A stretch of DNA of 64,000 bases from DASQUK01 sp035641315 (lineage in GTDB: Bacteria; Actinomycetota; Acidimicrobiia; Acidimicrobiales; VFJN01): NCBI GenBank assembly GCA_035641315.1, contig DASQUK010000054.1:7098-71097 (forward strand), read 5' to 3'. Each line of letters begins with the position of its first letter. Position 1 is the stretch's first letter. Of the stretch, positions 53,291 to 62,296 are shown piece after piece. The position numbers and the translations under genes were made by a program. The notes beneath the pieces were generated by a model that saw nothing but the letters and a program-made list of their open reading frames with translations, made no database searches and had not been told where the DNA came from.

Positions 53291-54511
53291 ATGGACGATC
53301 ATCCCGTCGGTTGCCTGGTGGTGCCCCGCTTCCCGCTGGCCTGCGAGCTCGTCGATCGACCCGAGCTGTGGGGCAGTCCGGTCGTGGCGGCCCATCCCGA
53401 TGCCCCGGTGGTGTGGTCGGCGTCCCCGGCGGCGTCGGCCGAGGGGGTGGAGGAGGGTCAGCGCCTGTCCGAGGCCATGGGGCGCTGCTCCTCGTTGGTG
53501 GTGCTCGACGCCCGGCTGGCCCGGTACGAGGCCCGGGATGCCGCCATCCTCGACGCGCTTGAAGCGATGGTGCCCGGCGTGGAGCCCGCCGGCCTGGGCA
53601 TGGCCTACGTCGACCTCGCCGGCCTGGTCCGCTGCTACCGCTCCCCCAACGCCCTGCACGCGGCGCTGCTCGGTTGCGCGCCCCGCGAGCTCCGGCCCCG
53701 GCTGGGGGTGGGGCCCACCAAGTTCGTGGCCCGGCTGGCGGCGCTGCGGGCCCCCCGGGATGTCGGGGCCCCGGGTGACGTCAGGGTGGTCGACGAGGTC
53801 GACGTGACGGCGTTCGTCGCGCCGGTCCCGGTGACGGCGTTGCCGGTCGACGCCGAGGTGATCCGGCGCCTGCGACTCGTCGGCATCGCCACGGTGGGTG
53901 AGCTGGCGGCGCTGCCCCGGCATGCGCTGGTGGCCCAGTTCGGCGCCGAGGGCACCCGGCTGGCGGCGCTGCTCGACGGGGCGGCCGAGCCGGTGCGCCC
54001 CCGTCCCCGCGAGGAGCGGTTGGGCGAGCGGTTGGCGTTTCCCGAGCCGCTCACCAGCCGTGAGGCGCTGCTGGCGGCCGCCGCCCAGGTGCTCCGCCGG
54101 GTGCTGCGCCACCCACGCCGCCGAGGCCGGGTGGCCCGCCAGCTGGTGGTGCGGGCCGAGACCGAGCAGGGCAAGCGCTGGGAGTCCACGGTGACGCTGC
54201 GCCATGCCCGCGACGACCGCGAGGGCGTGTGGCTGGCGCTGGCCCCCACCCTCGAACGGGCGGCGCTGCCGGGCCCGGTGAGCGAGCTGTCGGTCGAGCT
54301 GCGGGGCCTGCGGGCGTCCCGGGGGTGGCAGGGCGAGCTGCTGCCGAAGGAGTCGGCCCAGGGGGCGTCGGCCGAGCGGCGGGAGCGTGTCGAGGAAGGC
54401 CTGCGCCAGGTGCGCGCCCGCTACGGGCGGAGCCTGGTCGGGCGGATGGTCCCGATCGAGCCGTGGAGCCGGATCCCCGAGCGCCGCTGGGCGTTGGTGG
54501 AGCTCGAGTGA
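53291..54511 (+). CDS. imuB: ImuB-like Y-family DNA polymerase homologue
   Basis: 406-residue Y-family polymerase-related protein. The palm start GCLVVPRFPLACELVDRPEL lacks the catalytic Asp of active enzymes; LGMAYVDLAGLVRCY and GVGPTKFVARLAA are recognisable thumb/finger landmarks and VDAEVIRRLRLVGIATVGEL is the helix-hairpin-helix. Loss of acidic residues identifies ImuB, the inactive adaptor that links DnaE2 to the beta clamp in the SOS mutasome. The RecA-like partner ImuA is not encoded nearby. Start: ATG 53291 (TATGGT 10 bases upstream); ATG 53276 is the alternative. Confidence 0.88.
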   Translation: MDDHPVGCLVVPRFPLACELVDRPELWGSPVVAAHPDAPVVWSASPAASAEGVEEGQRLSEAMGRCSSLVVLDARLARYEARDAAILDALEAMVPGVEPAGLGMAYVDLAGLVRCYRSPNALHAALLGCAPRELRPRLGVGPTKFVARLAALRAPRDVGAPGDVRVVDEVDVTAFVAPVPVTALPVDAEVIRRLRLVGIATVGELAALPRHALVAQFGAEGTRLAALLDGAAEPVRPRPREERLGERLAFPEPLTSREALLAAAAQVLRRVLRHPRRRGRVARQLVVRAETEQGKRWESTVTLRHARDDREGVWLALAPTLERAALPGPVSELSVELRGLRASRGWQGELLPKESAQGASAERRERVEEGLRQVRARYGRSLVGRMVPIEPWSRIPERRWALVELE

Positions 54512-54516
54512 ATAAG

Positions 54517-54624
54517 GAGTGTCGGCCGGAGGCCGACGCCGCCACGGGGCGGCGGGTGGGGGTCGGGCCGGAGTGTCGGCCGGAGGCCGACGCCGCCACG
54601 GGGCGGCGGGTGGGGGTCGGGACG
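54517..54624 (+). repeat. Family C element, two exact-period tandem copies (54-bp unit)
   Basis: Units 54517-54570 and 54571-54624 differ at one position (GGGCCG versus GGGACG). Each has the hairpin GTCGGCC-GGA-GGCCGAC and the inverted pair GCCGCCACGGGGCGGC. The array fills the whole imuB-DUF6504 gap and its last GGAG forms the ribosome binding site for the ATG at 54630. Confidence 0.85.
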
Positions 54625-54629
54625 GAGTG

Positions 54630-54908
54630 ATGGAGGCCCAGCACGCCGCACGACCCCGGCCGCTGAACGCACCGGTGCGCATACCCGTCCGGGTCGGCCC
54701 CGGCGGCGCACCCCGGGCGGTCGGGCTGCGGGGTCACCGGCGCCCGGTGCCGGTGGCGCAGGTGGCCGAGTGCTGGCGCATCGACGAGGGTTGGTGGGGG
54801 CCCAACCCGGTGTCCCGGCTCTACTACCGACTGGTGTTGGACGACGGCCGTCTCGTCACCGTCTACCGCGACCTGCGGGACGGGACGTGGTGGGCGCAGC
54901 GGTCATGA
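54630..54908 (+). CDS. DUF6504-family small protein of the mutasome cassette
   Basis: 92 residues: VAQVAECWRIDEGWWGPNPV followed by SRLYYRLVLDDGRLVTVYRD and DGTWWAQRS. A short beta-rich domain with many Trp and Tyr that I associate with DUF6504, small proteins next to imuB/dnaE2 in actinobacteria. Whether it contacts DnaE2 or ImuB is unknown. Its stop codon is inside the head hairpin of a family B element that leads into dnaE2. Confidence 0.78.
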   Translation: MEAQHAARPRPLNAPVRIPVRVGPGGAPRAVGLRGHRRPVPVAQVAECWRIDEGWWGPNPVSRLYYRLVLDDGRLVTVYRDLRDGTWWAQRS

Positions 54909-55054
54909 GCGGAGCTCCTGACCGGCCGACCGCGCGATCGACCCAACTAGAGCCTGCTCGCCTTGTCGCCGCGAGACGGGCGAATAGTTGGGTCGACAAG
55001 CCAGGGAGCCGGGCGGCGATGGGGTCCGGGGGCGCAGCCCCCGTGGAGACACGG
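54903..55054 (+). repeat. Hairpin element, family B copy 2, interrupted by a 59-bp inverted-repeat insertion
   Basis: Head GGTCATGAGC-GGA-GCTCCTGACC (one mismatch), then the insertion 54938-54996, then the conserved segment from 55001 with hairpin CGGGGGC-GCA-GCCCCCG (55027-55043). Compared with copy 1 (24914-25009), the flanks align without the insertion. Confidence 0.78.
54938..54996. mobile_element. MITE-like insertion with 12-bp terminal inverted repeats
   Basis: Ends are TCGACCCAACTA (54938-54949) and its exact complement TAGTTGGGTCGA (54985-54996). Length 59 bases, no coding capacity, inserted into a family B element. No transposase is present in the window. Confidence 0.6.
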
Positions 55055-55061
55055 TCCTGAA

Positions 55062-58000
55062 ATGTTCGGCATCGACGACGCCCCCTACGCCGAGCTGCAC
55101 CTCCACACCTGCTACTCGCTGCTGGAGGGTGCCTCGAGCCCCAAAGAGCTGATCGTCCGGGCCGCCGGCTACGGCTACGACGCCCTGGCGATCACCGACC
55201 GCAACAACCTCTACGGCGCCATGGTCTTCGCCCGGGCGTGCCGGGACGCCGGCATCCGCTCCGTCATCGGCGTCGAGCTCACCGTGGCTGTCGACCCCGA
55301 TGCCGGCTCCGGCGCCGACCCCGCCCACCCGGCCGACCCCGGCGAATCCGGCGACCCCGGTGCCCGTCACGACCTCACCCTGCTGGCCGCCACCCGCCAG
55401 GGGTACGCCAACCTGTGCCGCCTGGTCAGCCTGGCCAACGGCTGGGGGCTGGTCGAGCAGGCCGACCGCGAGCGGCGCCGGCGCGACCCTTGCGCCGCCC
55501 TCCACCACGTGCGGGAGCACACCGCCGGGATCGTCTGCCTCACCGGCGGACGCCGCGGCGAGCTGTCCCGGCGGCTGGTGGCCGGTGATCGCTCCGGGGC
55601 CAGGGACGTGCTGCGCCGCTGGGTCGACTGGTTCGGGGCCGACAGCGTGTGGGTCGAGCTGCACGACAACCTGGTGCAGGGCGACCGGCCCCGCATCCGG
55701 GCGCAGGTGTCGCTGGCCCGCGAGCTGGGCGTGGGCATCGTCGCCACCGGTGACGTCCACTACCACGACCCCGGACGGCACCGGCTACACGACGCGCTCT
55801 GCGCCATCCGCCACCGCACCACGCTCGACGCCAGCCACACCTGGCGCCGGCCCAATTGCGAGTTCTACCTGCGCCGCCCCGACGACCAGGTCGAGCGGTT
55901 CGCCGAATGGCCCGAGGCCGTGGCCAACAGCGTCCGCATCGCCGAGCGCTGCGCCTTCGACCTGACCGAGGACCTGGGCTACCGGCTGCCCACCCCGACC
56001 GTCCCCGAGGGCCACACTCCCGATTCCTACCTGGAGGAGCTCTGCCGCGAGGAGCTCGACCGGCGCTACGCCGGGGCGCTGCGGCGGAAGGCGCACGAGC
56101 GCTTGGACGAGGAGCTGGCGCTCATCGCGCGGCACGGCATGGCCGGGTTCTTCCTCGTGTACCACCAGGTGCTGGGCCTGGCCAAGGAGGTGGCGGCCGA
56201 GGTGCGGGGCGACGCCCCCCGGGGGCGGCTCGACATGCCGCCCGGGCGGGGTCGGGGATCGAGCGTGAGCAGCATCGTGTGCTACCTGATCGGGTTGTCG
56301 CACATCGACCCGATCGAGAAGAACCTGTTCCTCGGGCGGTTCCTCAACGACTCGATGACGAGCCTGCCCGACATCGACCTCGACTTCCCCCGCGACATCC
56401 GTGACCGGCTGTTCCGGCGGGTGTACGAGCAGTGGGGCAGCGACCACGCCGCGCTGGTCGCCACCTTCCCCCGCTACCGCATCCGTAGCGCCGTCCGCGA
56501 CCTCGGCAAGGTGCTGGGCCTCCCGCCGGCGGAGATCGATCGGCTGGCCAAGCTGGCCGAGGGGTACGGCTCGGCCGGCGCTGTCCGGACCGAGATGGAG
56601 CGGATCCCGGAGTTGCGGCCCCTCCTGGACGCGCCGGGCTGGGACCACCTCATCGATCTGGCCCGCGAGTTGGCGAACTTCCCGCGTCACGTCTCCCAGC
56701 ACGTGGGCGGGGTGGTCATCGCCTCCGATCCGCTCATCGACTGCGTGCCCATCCAACCCGCGGCCTGGCCCGGGCGCTACGTGTGCCAGTGGGACAAGGA
56801 CGACGTCGACGACGCCCGCATGGTGAAGATCGACTTCCTGGCGCTGGGCATGCTGTCGCTGGTGGAGGAGTGCCTCGACCTCTGCGCCGAGCACCGGGGG
56901 ACGCTCATCGACCTCTCCCGCATCGACTTCGAGGACGACCGGGTGTACGACCGCATCGGGCGGGGCGACACCATCGGCGTGTTCCAGATCGAGTCCCGGG
57001 CCCAGGCCGGCATCCTGCCCCGTACCAAGCCCCGGAACCTCGACGACCTGACCGCCCAGGTGGCGATCATCCGGCCCGGCCCCATCGTCGGAGGGGCGGT
57101 CCACAACTACGTCGAGGGTCGCGCCAACCCCAATGCCGCCGGCCTGGTCCCCCACGAGTGCGTGGATGGGGTGCTGAAAGAGACCTTCGGCGTGGTGCTG
57201 TTCCAGGAGCAGGTGGTGCAGGTGGCCGTGGCCATGGGCGGGTTCAGTTCCGGGATGGCCGAGACGTTCCGGCGGGCCATGGGCCGCAACGACTGGCCCG
57301 AGCACATCGAGACGTATCGGGGCAAGTTCCTGGCCGGCGCGGAGGAGAAGGGCGTCCCGCTGGACGTGGCCGAGCGCACCTTCGAGAGCCTGGCGGGCTT
57401 CGCCCAGTTCGGCTTCCCCAAGAGTCATGCCGCCGCCTTCGGGCTGCTGGCGTACCAGACCACCTGGCTCAAGGAGTACTACCCCGCCGAGTTCTTCTGC
57501 GCCCTGTTCAACAACTGGCCGATGGGCTTCTACCCCCCGCACGTGTTCACCAACGACGCCCGGCGACGCGGCGTCGGGATCCTGCGGCCCGAGATCAACG
57601 CCAGCCGGGTGAACTGCACCGTGGCGGACACGGCCGGGTTGGGCACGGTGCGCCTCGGGCTCCGCTTCATCCAGGGGATGGGTGAGGCCACGGCCCTGAC
57701 CATCGTCGACGAGCGCGACCGGGCCGGCCCCTACCGGTCGCTGCGCGACTTCGCCAAGCGCACCGGGCTGGCCGGCGAGGCCATCGAGAACGCCATCCGG
57801 GTCGGCGCCTTCGACGGCTTCGGGCTGCGGCGCCGGGAGCTGTTGTGGCAGCTCTGGCTGCTCGGCCTCGGCCGCGGGGCGCCGGGGGCACCCGACCGGT
57901 CCCGGCCCCGGCAGCTGCGCTTGGACCTGCCCACCGAGCAGGATCACGTGCCGCTCTCGGAGGTGACCAGCTTCCGGGCGATGGTCGACGACTACGAGCT

Positions 58001-58388
58001 GCTCGGACTGTCCCCCGACGCCCATCCCATGCAGTTCCTGCGGCACGACCTGCGGGGCAAGGTCCGCTCCAGCCGCGAGCTGCTCGAGGTTCCCGCCGGG
58101 CGGACAGTCGACATCGCTGGGCTGGTGGTCTGCCGCCAGCGGCCCGGCACCGGCCAGGGCGCGGTGTTCCTGCTGCTCGAAGACGAGCACGGCCTGGTCA
58201 ACATCATGGTGGCCCCCCAGCTCTACGAGCGTTACCGCACCGAAGTGCGTGGCAGCCCGTTCCTGCGCATCAGGGGCGTGGTCGAGGAGCGCGCCGGCGG
58301 CGACGTCGCCATGCTCAAAGCCCGTACCGTCACCCCCGTCAAGCCCGCCGCCGCCCTCCGCCCCCCGGACGGCAAGAGCTGGGGCTGA
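55062..58388 (+). CDS. dnaE2: Error-prone DNA polymerase III alpha subunit DnaE2
   Basis: 1108 residues. PHP domain (AELHLHTCYSLLEGASSPKE ... ALAITDRNNLYG), polymerase domain with the acidic triad PDIDLDFPRD (about 435) and VGGVVIASDP, a PDIDLDF-type palm and the HhH/OB-fold C-terminus (RTVDIAGLVVCRQRPGTGQG). DnaE2 does damage-tolerant, mutagenic synthesis with ImuB. Order LexA box-imuB-DUF6504-dnaE2 indicates a single SOS-induced cassette. The GC-rich leader is a family B element, ATG at 55062; no strong ribosome site is seen, so the structured leader may limit expression. Confidence 0.96.
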   Translation: MFGIDDAPYAELHLHTCYSLLEGASSPKELIVRAAGYGYDALAITDRNNLYGAMVFARACRDAGIRSVIGVELTVAVDPDAGSGADPAHPADPGESGDPGARHDLTLLAATRQGYANLCRLVSLANGWGLVEQADRERRRRDPCAALHHVREHTAGIVCLTGGRRGELSRRLVAGDRSGARDVLRRWVDWFGADSVWVELHDNLVQGDRPRIRAQVSLARELGVGIVATGDVHYHDPGRHRLHDALCAIRHRTTLDASHTWRRPNCEFYLRRPDDQVERFAEWPEAVANSVRIAERCAFDLTEDLGYRLPTPTVPEGHTPDSYLEELCREELDRRYAGALRRKAHERLDEELALIARHGMAGFFLVYHQVLGLAKEVAAEVRGDAPRGRLDMPPGRGRGSSVSSIVCYLIGLSHIDPIEKNLFLGRFLNDSMTSLPDIDLDFPRDIRDRLFRRVYEQWGSDHAALVATFPRYRIRSAVRDLGKVLGLPPAEIDRLAKLAEGYGSAGAVRTEMERIPELRPLLDAPGWDHLIDLARELANFPRHVSQHVGGVVIASDPLIDCVPIQPAAWPGRYVCQWDKDDVDDARMVKIDFLALGMLSLVEECLDLCAEHRGTLIDLSRIDFEDDRVYDRIGRGDTIGVFQIESRAQAGILPRTKPRNLDDLTAQVAIIRPGPIVGGAVHNYVEGRANPNAAGLVPHECVDGVLKETFGVVLFQEQVVQVAVAMGGFSSGMAETFRRAMGRNDWPEHIETYRGKFLAGAEEKGVPLDVAERTFESLAGFAQFGFPKSHAAAFGLLAYQTTWLKEYYPAEFFCALFNNWPMGFYPPHVFTNDARRRGVGILRPEINASRVNCTVADTAGLGTVRLGLRFIQGMGEATALTIVDERDRAGPYRSLRDFAKRTGLAGEAIENAIRVGAFDGFGLRRRELLWQLWLLGLGRGAPGAPDRSRPRQLRLDLPTEQDHVPLSEVTSFRAMVDDYELLGLSPDAHPMQFLRHDLRGKVRSSRELLEVPAGRTVDIAGLVVCRQRPGTGQGAVFLLLEDEHGLVNIMVAPQLYERYRTEVRGSPFLRIRGVVEERAGGDVAMLKARTVTPVKPAAALRPPDGKSWG

Positions 58389-58450
58389 CCTCCCGCCGTC
58401 CTTGAAGCAAACCCGACCGGATCGGTGCGAAGGCCTGCAAAAGACGCGAT

Positions 58451-60094
58451 CTAGCCTGCCGGGAGGGGCTCGAGGGCGGCCAGGTCCACGCCGCCGGGGT
58501 AGCTGACCAAGATGTCGGCAAGGCCGTTCATGTTGACGTCGCCGGGGTCGAGCAGGCCCGGCTCGGGCACGTTGGCGACGTAGGCGAAGGTCACCGTCCC
58601 CCCGGACTGGGGGTCGACCTCGCCGGCGAGGGCGGTGACGTTGCGCAGCGAGCCGGTCTTGGCCCGCAGCCGCCCAGCCACCGGCGTACCCCGCCACCAC
58701 TCGGCGAGCGTGCCCGTCTCACCGGCGACCGCCAGCCCGTCTCGGATGACGGTGCCGGTCTCGGGCCGCGTGAGCAGGTCGGTGAGGGTGCGGCAGGTGA
58801 GCCGGCCCTGGTTGGACAGGCCGCTGCCGTCGACGAGCGTGACGCCGTCGAGCGGGACCCCGGCGTCGCTCAGCAGCTGTGTCAGCGCCGCCCTGCCCGC
58901 GGCCCACGAGCCCTCGCCGGACACGGCCACACCGATCTCCTTGAGCGCCGCCTCGGCCGTCTCGTTGTCGCTGTCGGTCAGCATCTCGGCCACGATCTGC
59001 GACACCGGGGGCGACGCCAGCGCCGCCACCTCGGTCGCACCGCCGGGAGCCCGGCCGGCCCGGGGGGCGCCGACCACGGTGACCCCCTTGGCCCGCAACC
59101 GGTCGGTGACGACCCGGGCGGCGTCGGCCGCCGGGTCGGGGGCTGGCACGGTGGCGGCCGCCGATTGTGCCGGCGAGAAGGCGGCGAACCCGTCGTTGAC
59201 CATGAGCCCGCCGATGGGGCCGACGGCGTCCTGGTCGATGAACCGCTGCGGCCACACCGGGTTGTAGCGCTCACCGTCGTAACGACTGCCGTCGCCCACC
59301 ACCGAGCCGTCGATCCGGGTGACCCCGGCGGCGACGATCGCGTCGACCAAGCCGTCGACGTCGTGAACCAGGGGCTCACGGATACCGGGGGCGCTGCCGG
59401 TCCAGGCCGCCGTGCCGAGGGCGGCGTCGCCACCGCCCACGACGAACAGGTCGCCGGCCACCACGCCGTCTTGCGGTGCGGCCGGGGCCACGGCCCGGGT
59501 CTCCAACCACGCGTCGGGCCCCAGGGCGAGCAGCAGCCCGGTGGCGGTCAGCAGCTTCTGGGTGGAGGCGCCGGCCAGCGGCGTTGCCGCGTTGTGCTCG
59601 AACAGCACCTCGCCCTGGCTCTCGACGGTCAGGCAGGTGCCGGCCGGCGACGCCCCCAGCCACGCCTGCAGATCGGCGACCAGCCGCCGCTCGGCCACCG
59701 GTGCGGCGATGACCTCGGGTGCCCGGCGCGCCGACAGCAGCGGCGTCGCCACGGTGTCGGCCCCGATCGCTGTGGACGCGGGCTTGGCGTCGAGCGCCAG
59801 CGCCGCGGCCCCGGCGCCGATCGCAGCCATGGCCAGGACGCCGGGGAGCACCCAGGGCCGGCCACGCGGCCGGAGATGCCGGGCCGGTTCCGGTGCCTCG
59901 GCCGGCTCCGGCGCCTCGGACGGCTCCGGTGCCTCGGCCGGCTCCGGCGGTTCCGGCGGTTCCGGCGCCTCGGACGGCTCCAGCGGCTCCGGGGACTGCG
60001 GCGGCTCCGGGCCTCCCGACCCCGGGCCACTCGAGCTCGGCTCGGGCTCCGGCGCCGCGTCCTCCGGCCCGACGCCGGTCGTGGGCGTGGTCAC
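58451..60094 (-). CDS. dacB: D-alanyl-D-alanine carboxypeptidase/endopeptidase, PBP4 family (S13)
   Basis: 547 residues. An N-terminal Pro/Glu/Ala repeat region (EPPEPAEAPEPSEAPEPAEA) precedes a membrane anchor (VLPGVLAMAAIGAGAAALAL) and the S13 domain: SxxK motif GASTQKLLTATG (about 176), SDN motif SDNETAEA (about 373), KTG motif AKTGSLRNV (about 478). It trims peptidoglycan peptides outside the membrane. The Pro/Glu run is encoded by a near-tandem DNA repeat (59880-60010) and may be variable in length. Confidence 0.94.
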   Translation of the reverse strand: MTTPTTGVGPEDAAPEPEPSSSGPGSGGPEPPQSPEPLEPSEAPEPPEPPEPAEAPEPSEAPEPAEAPEPARHLRPRGRPWVLPGVLAMAAIGAGAAALALDAKPASTAIGADTVATPLLSARRAPEVIAAPVAERRLVADLQAWLGASPAGTCLTVESQGEVLFEHNAATPLAGASTQKLLTATGLLLALGPDAWLETRAVAPAAPQDGVVAGDLFVVGGGDAALGTAAWTGSAPGIREPLVHDVDGLVDAIVAAGVTRIDGSVVGDGSRYDGERYNPVWPQRFIDQDAVGPIGGLMVNDGFAAFSPAQSAAATVPAPDPAADAARVVTDRLRAKGVTVVGAPRAGRAPGGATEVAALASPPVSQIVAEMLTDSDNETAEAALKEIGVAVSGEGSWAAGRAALTQLLSDAGVPLDGVTLVDGSGLSNQGRLTCRTLTDLLTRPETGTVIRDGLAVAGETGTLAEWWRGTPVAGRLRAKTGSLRNVTALAGEVDPQSGGTVTFAYVANVPEPGLLDPGDVNMNGLADILVSYPGGVDLAALEPLPAG

Positions 60095-60110
60095 GGACCC
60101 ACCCGGTGGC

Positions 60111-61616
60111 TCACGGCAAATGCCGGCGCTGCAACCAGCGGGAGCGGCGCCACAGGTGCTCGAGGGCGGTGACCGCCCGGTTGGCGGACGGGTAGCACAA
60201 CCGTCCGGTTGCCCGGACCCCGGCGGGCGCGGCGTTGTCGGGCGAGGTGACGGCCAGCTCGGTGGCGCTGAAGATCGGCTTTCCGGTGGCGTCGCTCACC
60301 GCGGCGGCGGCCTCGGCGAAGCGGGCGTCCTGCCGCTCGTGGTAGGCGACGATGCGCTCCAGCCCGTGGCCCGGCCAGAACGGCCCCTCCCGCATGAGCC
60401 GGGCCTCGTTGGCCTGGATGCCCATGCCCAAGAAGATCACGGCGTCGACGTCGGGATGCGACGCCGCCAGCTCGAGCACCTTGGGCACGGTGTCCCGGGT
60501 CTCACCGCCGGCCATGTCGATGGGGTTGTTCCCGCTCCAGCGGGGCGGCAGCTCGCCATCGATGGCGGCGCGCAGGTCGGCGGGCAGCTCGATCAGCTCG
60601 AGGCCGCGGGGCGAACCTCCGGTGCGGGCCAACGCGTCGGCGGTGACGACCCCCCATCCTCCCGCGGTGCTGACGACCACCACCCGGTTCCCCCGGGGCA
60701 GGGGTTGGGTGGCGAACGTGGCAGCGACCTCGTAGGCCTGCTCGATCGTCTCGGCCCGCGAGATGCCCGCTTGGCGACAGGCGCCGTCGAACACCCGGTC
60801 GTCGCTCGCGAGCGCACCGGTATGGCTGGCCGCGGCCCGCTGCCCGCCGGCGCTGGCACCCCCCTTGACCAGCACGATCGGCAACCGCGCGGCGACGGGC
60901 CGCAGCCGGTCGACGAAGGCCCGCCCATCGCCCACGTTCTCGACGTACGTCAGGGCGACGTGGGTCTCGGGATCGTCGGCGTAGTAGTCGAGGTAGTCGG
61001 GGATGGTCACGGCGGCGGCATTGCCCGCCGACACCGCCCGGCTCACGCCCACGCCGGTGAGCTGGGCATAGTTCCCGAACGAGCTGACGAAGTTGCCCGA
61101 CTGGCTGGCGATGCCGATGTGCCCCCGGGGCGGGAAGGGCGCCACGATCTGGGCGCACAACTGGGCCGGGGGTGACACGACGCCCTGGCCGTTGGGGCCC
61201 GCGAGCAGGATGCCCAGCTCGTCTGCCAAGGCGACCAGCTCGGCCTCGGCCTTGCGTCCCTCCGGGCCGGCCTCGCCGTAGCCGCCGGAGGCGATGAACG
61301 CGGCCGTGATCCCCTTCTTGGCGCAGGCCCGCAGCAGGTCGGGATTGGCCGATGCCGGCGTGCAGACGAAGACCAGATCGATCTCGCCGTCGGGCAGCTC
61401 GTCGACCTCGGCCACGGACTGGACGCCGAGCACCTCGGCGCCGTCGCGGTTGGTGGCGAACACCTTGCCGGCGTAACCACAGGCCAGGATGTTGTGGAGG
61501 CCGACGAAGCCGAACTTCCCGGGGTGCGTCGAGGCGCCCGCCACCAGGATGCCGCGGGGTTCGAACAGCGCCCGGAACCGCTCGGTGCCAGGCACTGAGC
61601 GAGCCGCCCCGGCCAT
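60111..61616 (-). CDS. NDP-forming acyl-CoA synthetase, alpha subunit
   Basis: 501 residues. CoA-binding Rossmann domain (FEPRGILVAGASTHPGKFGF), ligase-CoA domains with the phosphohistidine motif AASHTGALASDD (about 264), and the STAGGWGVVTADAL hinge. It couples acyl-CoA hydrolysis to ADP or GDP phosphorylation, or activates an acid. The ATP-grasp beta subunit is the next gene upstream and overlaps by one base. Substrate unknown; a C-terminal tail of about 30 residues is basic (RRSRWLQRRH). Confidence 0.93.
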   Translation of the reverse strand: MAGAARSVPGTERFRALFEPRGILVAGASTHPGKFGFVGLHNILACGYAGKVFATNRDGAEVLGVQSVAEVDELPDGEIDLVFVCTPASANPDLLRACAKKGITAAFIASGGYGEAGPEGRKAEAELVALADELGILLAGPNGQGVVSPPAQLCAQIVAPFPPRGHIGIASQSGNFVSSFGNYAQLTGVGVSRAVSAGNAAAVTIPDYLDYYADDPETHVALTYVENVGDGRAFVDRLRPVAARLPIVLVKGGASAGGQRAAASHTGALASDDRVFDGACRQAGISRAETIEQAYEVAATFATQPLPRGNRVVVVSTAGGWGVVTADALARTGGSPRGLELIELPADLRAAIDGELPPRWSGNNPIDMAGGETRDTVPKVLELAASHPDVDAVIFLGMGIQANEARLMREGPFWPGHGLERIVAYHERQDARFAEAAAAVSDATGKPIFSATELAVTSPDNAAPAGVRATGRLCYPSANRAVTALEHLWRRSRWLQRRHLP

Positions 61617-62257
61617 CAGCGCAGCTCCACCAGCGCGTCGACCGCCAGCGGCCGGCCGTCGACGATGAGCAGCGGGTTGACGTCGGCCGAGGCGATGTCG
61701 TCGCGCTCGACCGCCACCCGTGACAGCCCGAGCAGAACGTCGGCCACAGCCACCCGCTCCACCGCCGGCTCGCCACGGAACTCCCCCAGCAGCGCCTGGA
61801 GGGCCAGGTCGTCGATCATGTCCTCGGCGTCCACCGGCGCGATCGGCACCAGGCGGAAGCTCACGTCTGCCACCGCCTCGGCCAGGATCCCCCCGACCCC
61901 GAGCATGACGGTCATGCCGAACTGCGGATCGTGGTGGAGCCCGGCGATCAGCTCGCGGCTGGCCCGCACCATGGGCGCCACCAGCAGGTGGACGTCGCCG
62001 TCCTGGGGCGTCGCCGCCGCCAGCAACGATCCGGCGGCGTCACGCACCTGGTCCGCCGACCCGAGCCCCAGCCGCACCAGCCCCCGCTCGGTCTTGTGGG
62101 CGATGGTGTCGCCCCCCAGCTTGACGACCACCGGGTAGCCGAGGGCCTCGGCGGCGCCCACCGCCTCGTCGGCCGAGGCGACGACGTGCTCCGGCGGGAA
62201 CGGCACCCCGAAGCCTCCCAACAGCTCCTTGGATGCGGCCTCCGACAGCGTAGGCAT
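61616..62257 (-). CDS. NDP-forming acyl-CoA synthetase, ATP-grasp beta subunit
   Basis: 213-residue ATP-grasp domain: LGYPVVVKLGGDTIAHKTER (ATP-binding lysine), FGMTVMLGVGGILAEAVADV and DVNPLLIVDGRPLAVDALV. It is the partner of the alpha subunit; the stop TGA and the next ATG share a base. TACCCT lies 8 bases before the ATG at 62257. In many bacteria the two parts are one fused protein; here they are split. Confidence 0.93.
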   Translation of the reverse strand: MPTLSEAASKELLGGFGVPFPPEHVVASADEAVGAAEALGYPVVVKLGGDTIAHKTERGLVRLGLGSADQVRDAAGSLLAAATPQDGDVHLLVAPMVRASRELIAGLHHDPQFGMTVMLGVGGILAEAVADVSFRLVPIAPVDAEDMIDDLALQALLGEFRGEPAVERVAVADVLLGLSRVAVERDDIASADVNPLLIVDGRPLAVDALVELR

Positions 62258-62265
62258 GGCCGGTG

Positions 62266-62271
62266 AGGGTA
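62266..62271 (-). promoter_or_regulatory. Leaderless-type -10 box (TACCCT) of the acyl-CoA synthetase operon
   Basis: Minus-strand TACCCT 8 bases before the ATG at 62257. Confidence 0.45.
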
Positions 62272-62296
62272 CCCAGGGGTCGTCACCGGCCCGAAG

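Noticed and set aside
59880..60010. Possible independent tandem-repeat array in dacB
   Set aside because: It is the coding DNA of the Pro/Glu/Ala linker in frame; noted only as a potentially length-variable linker.
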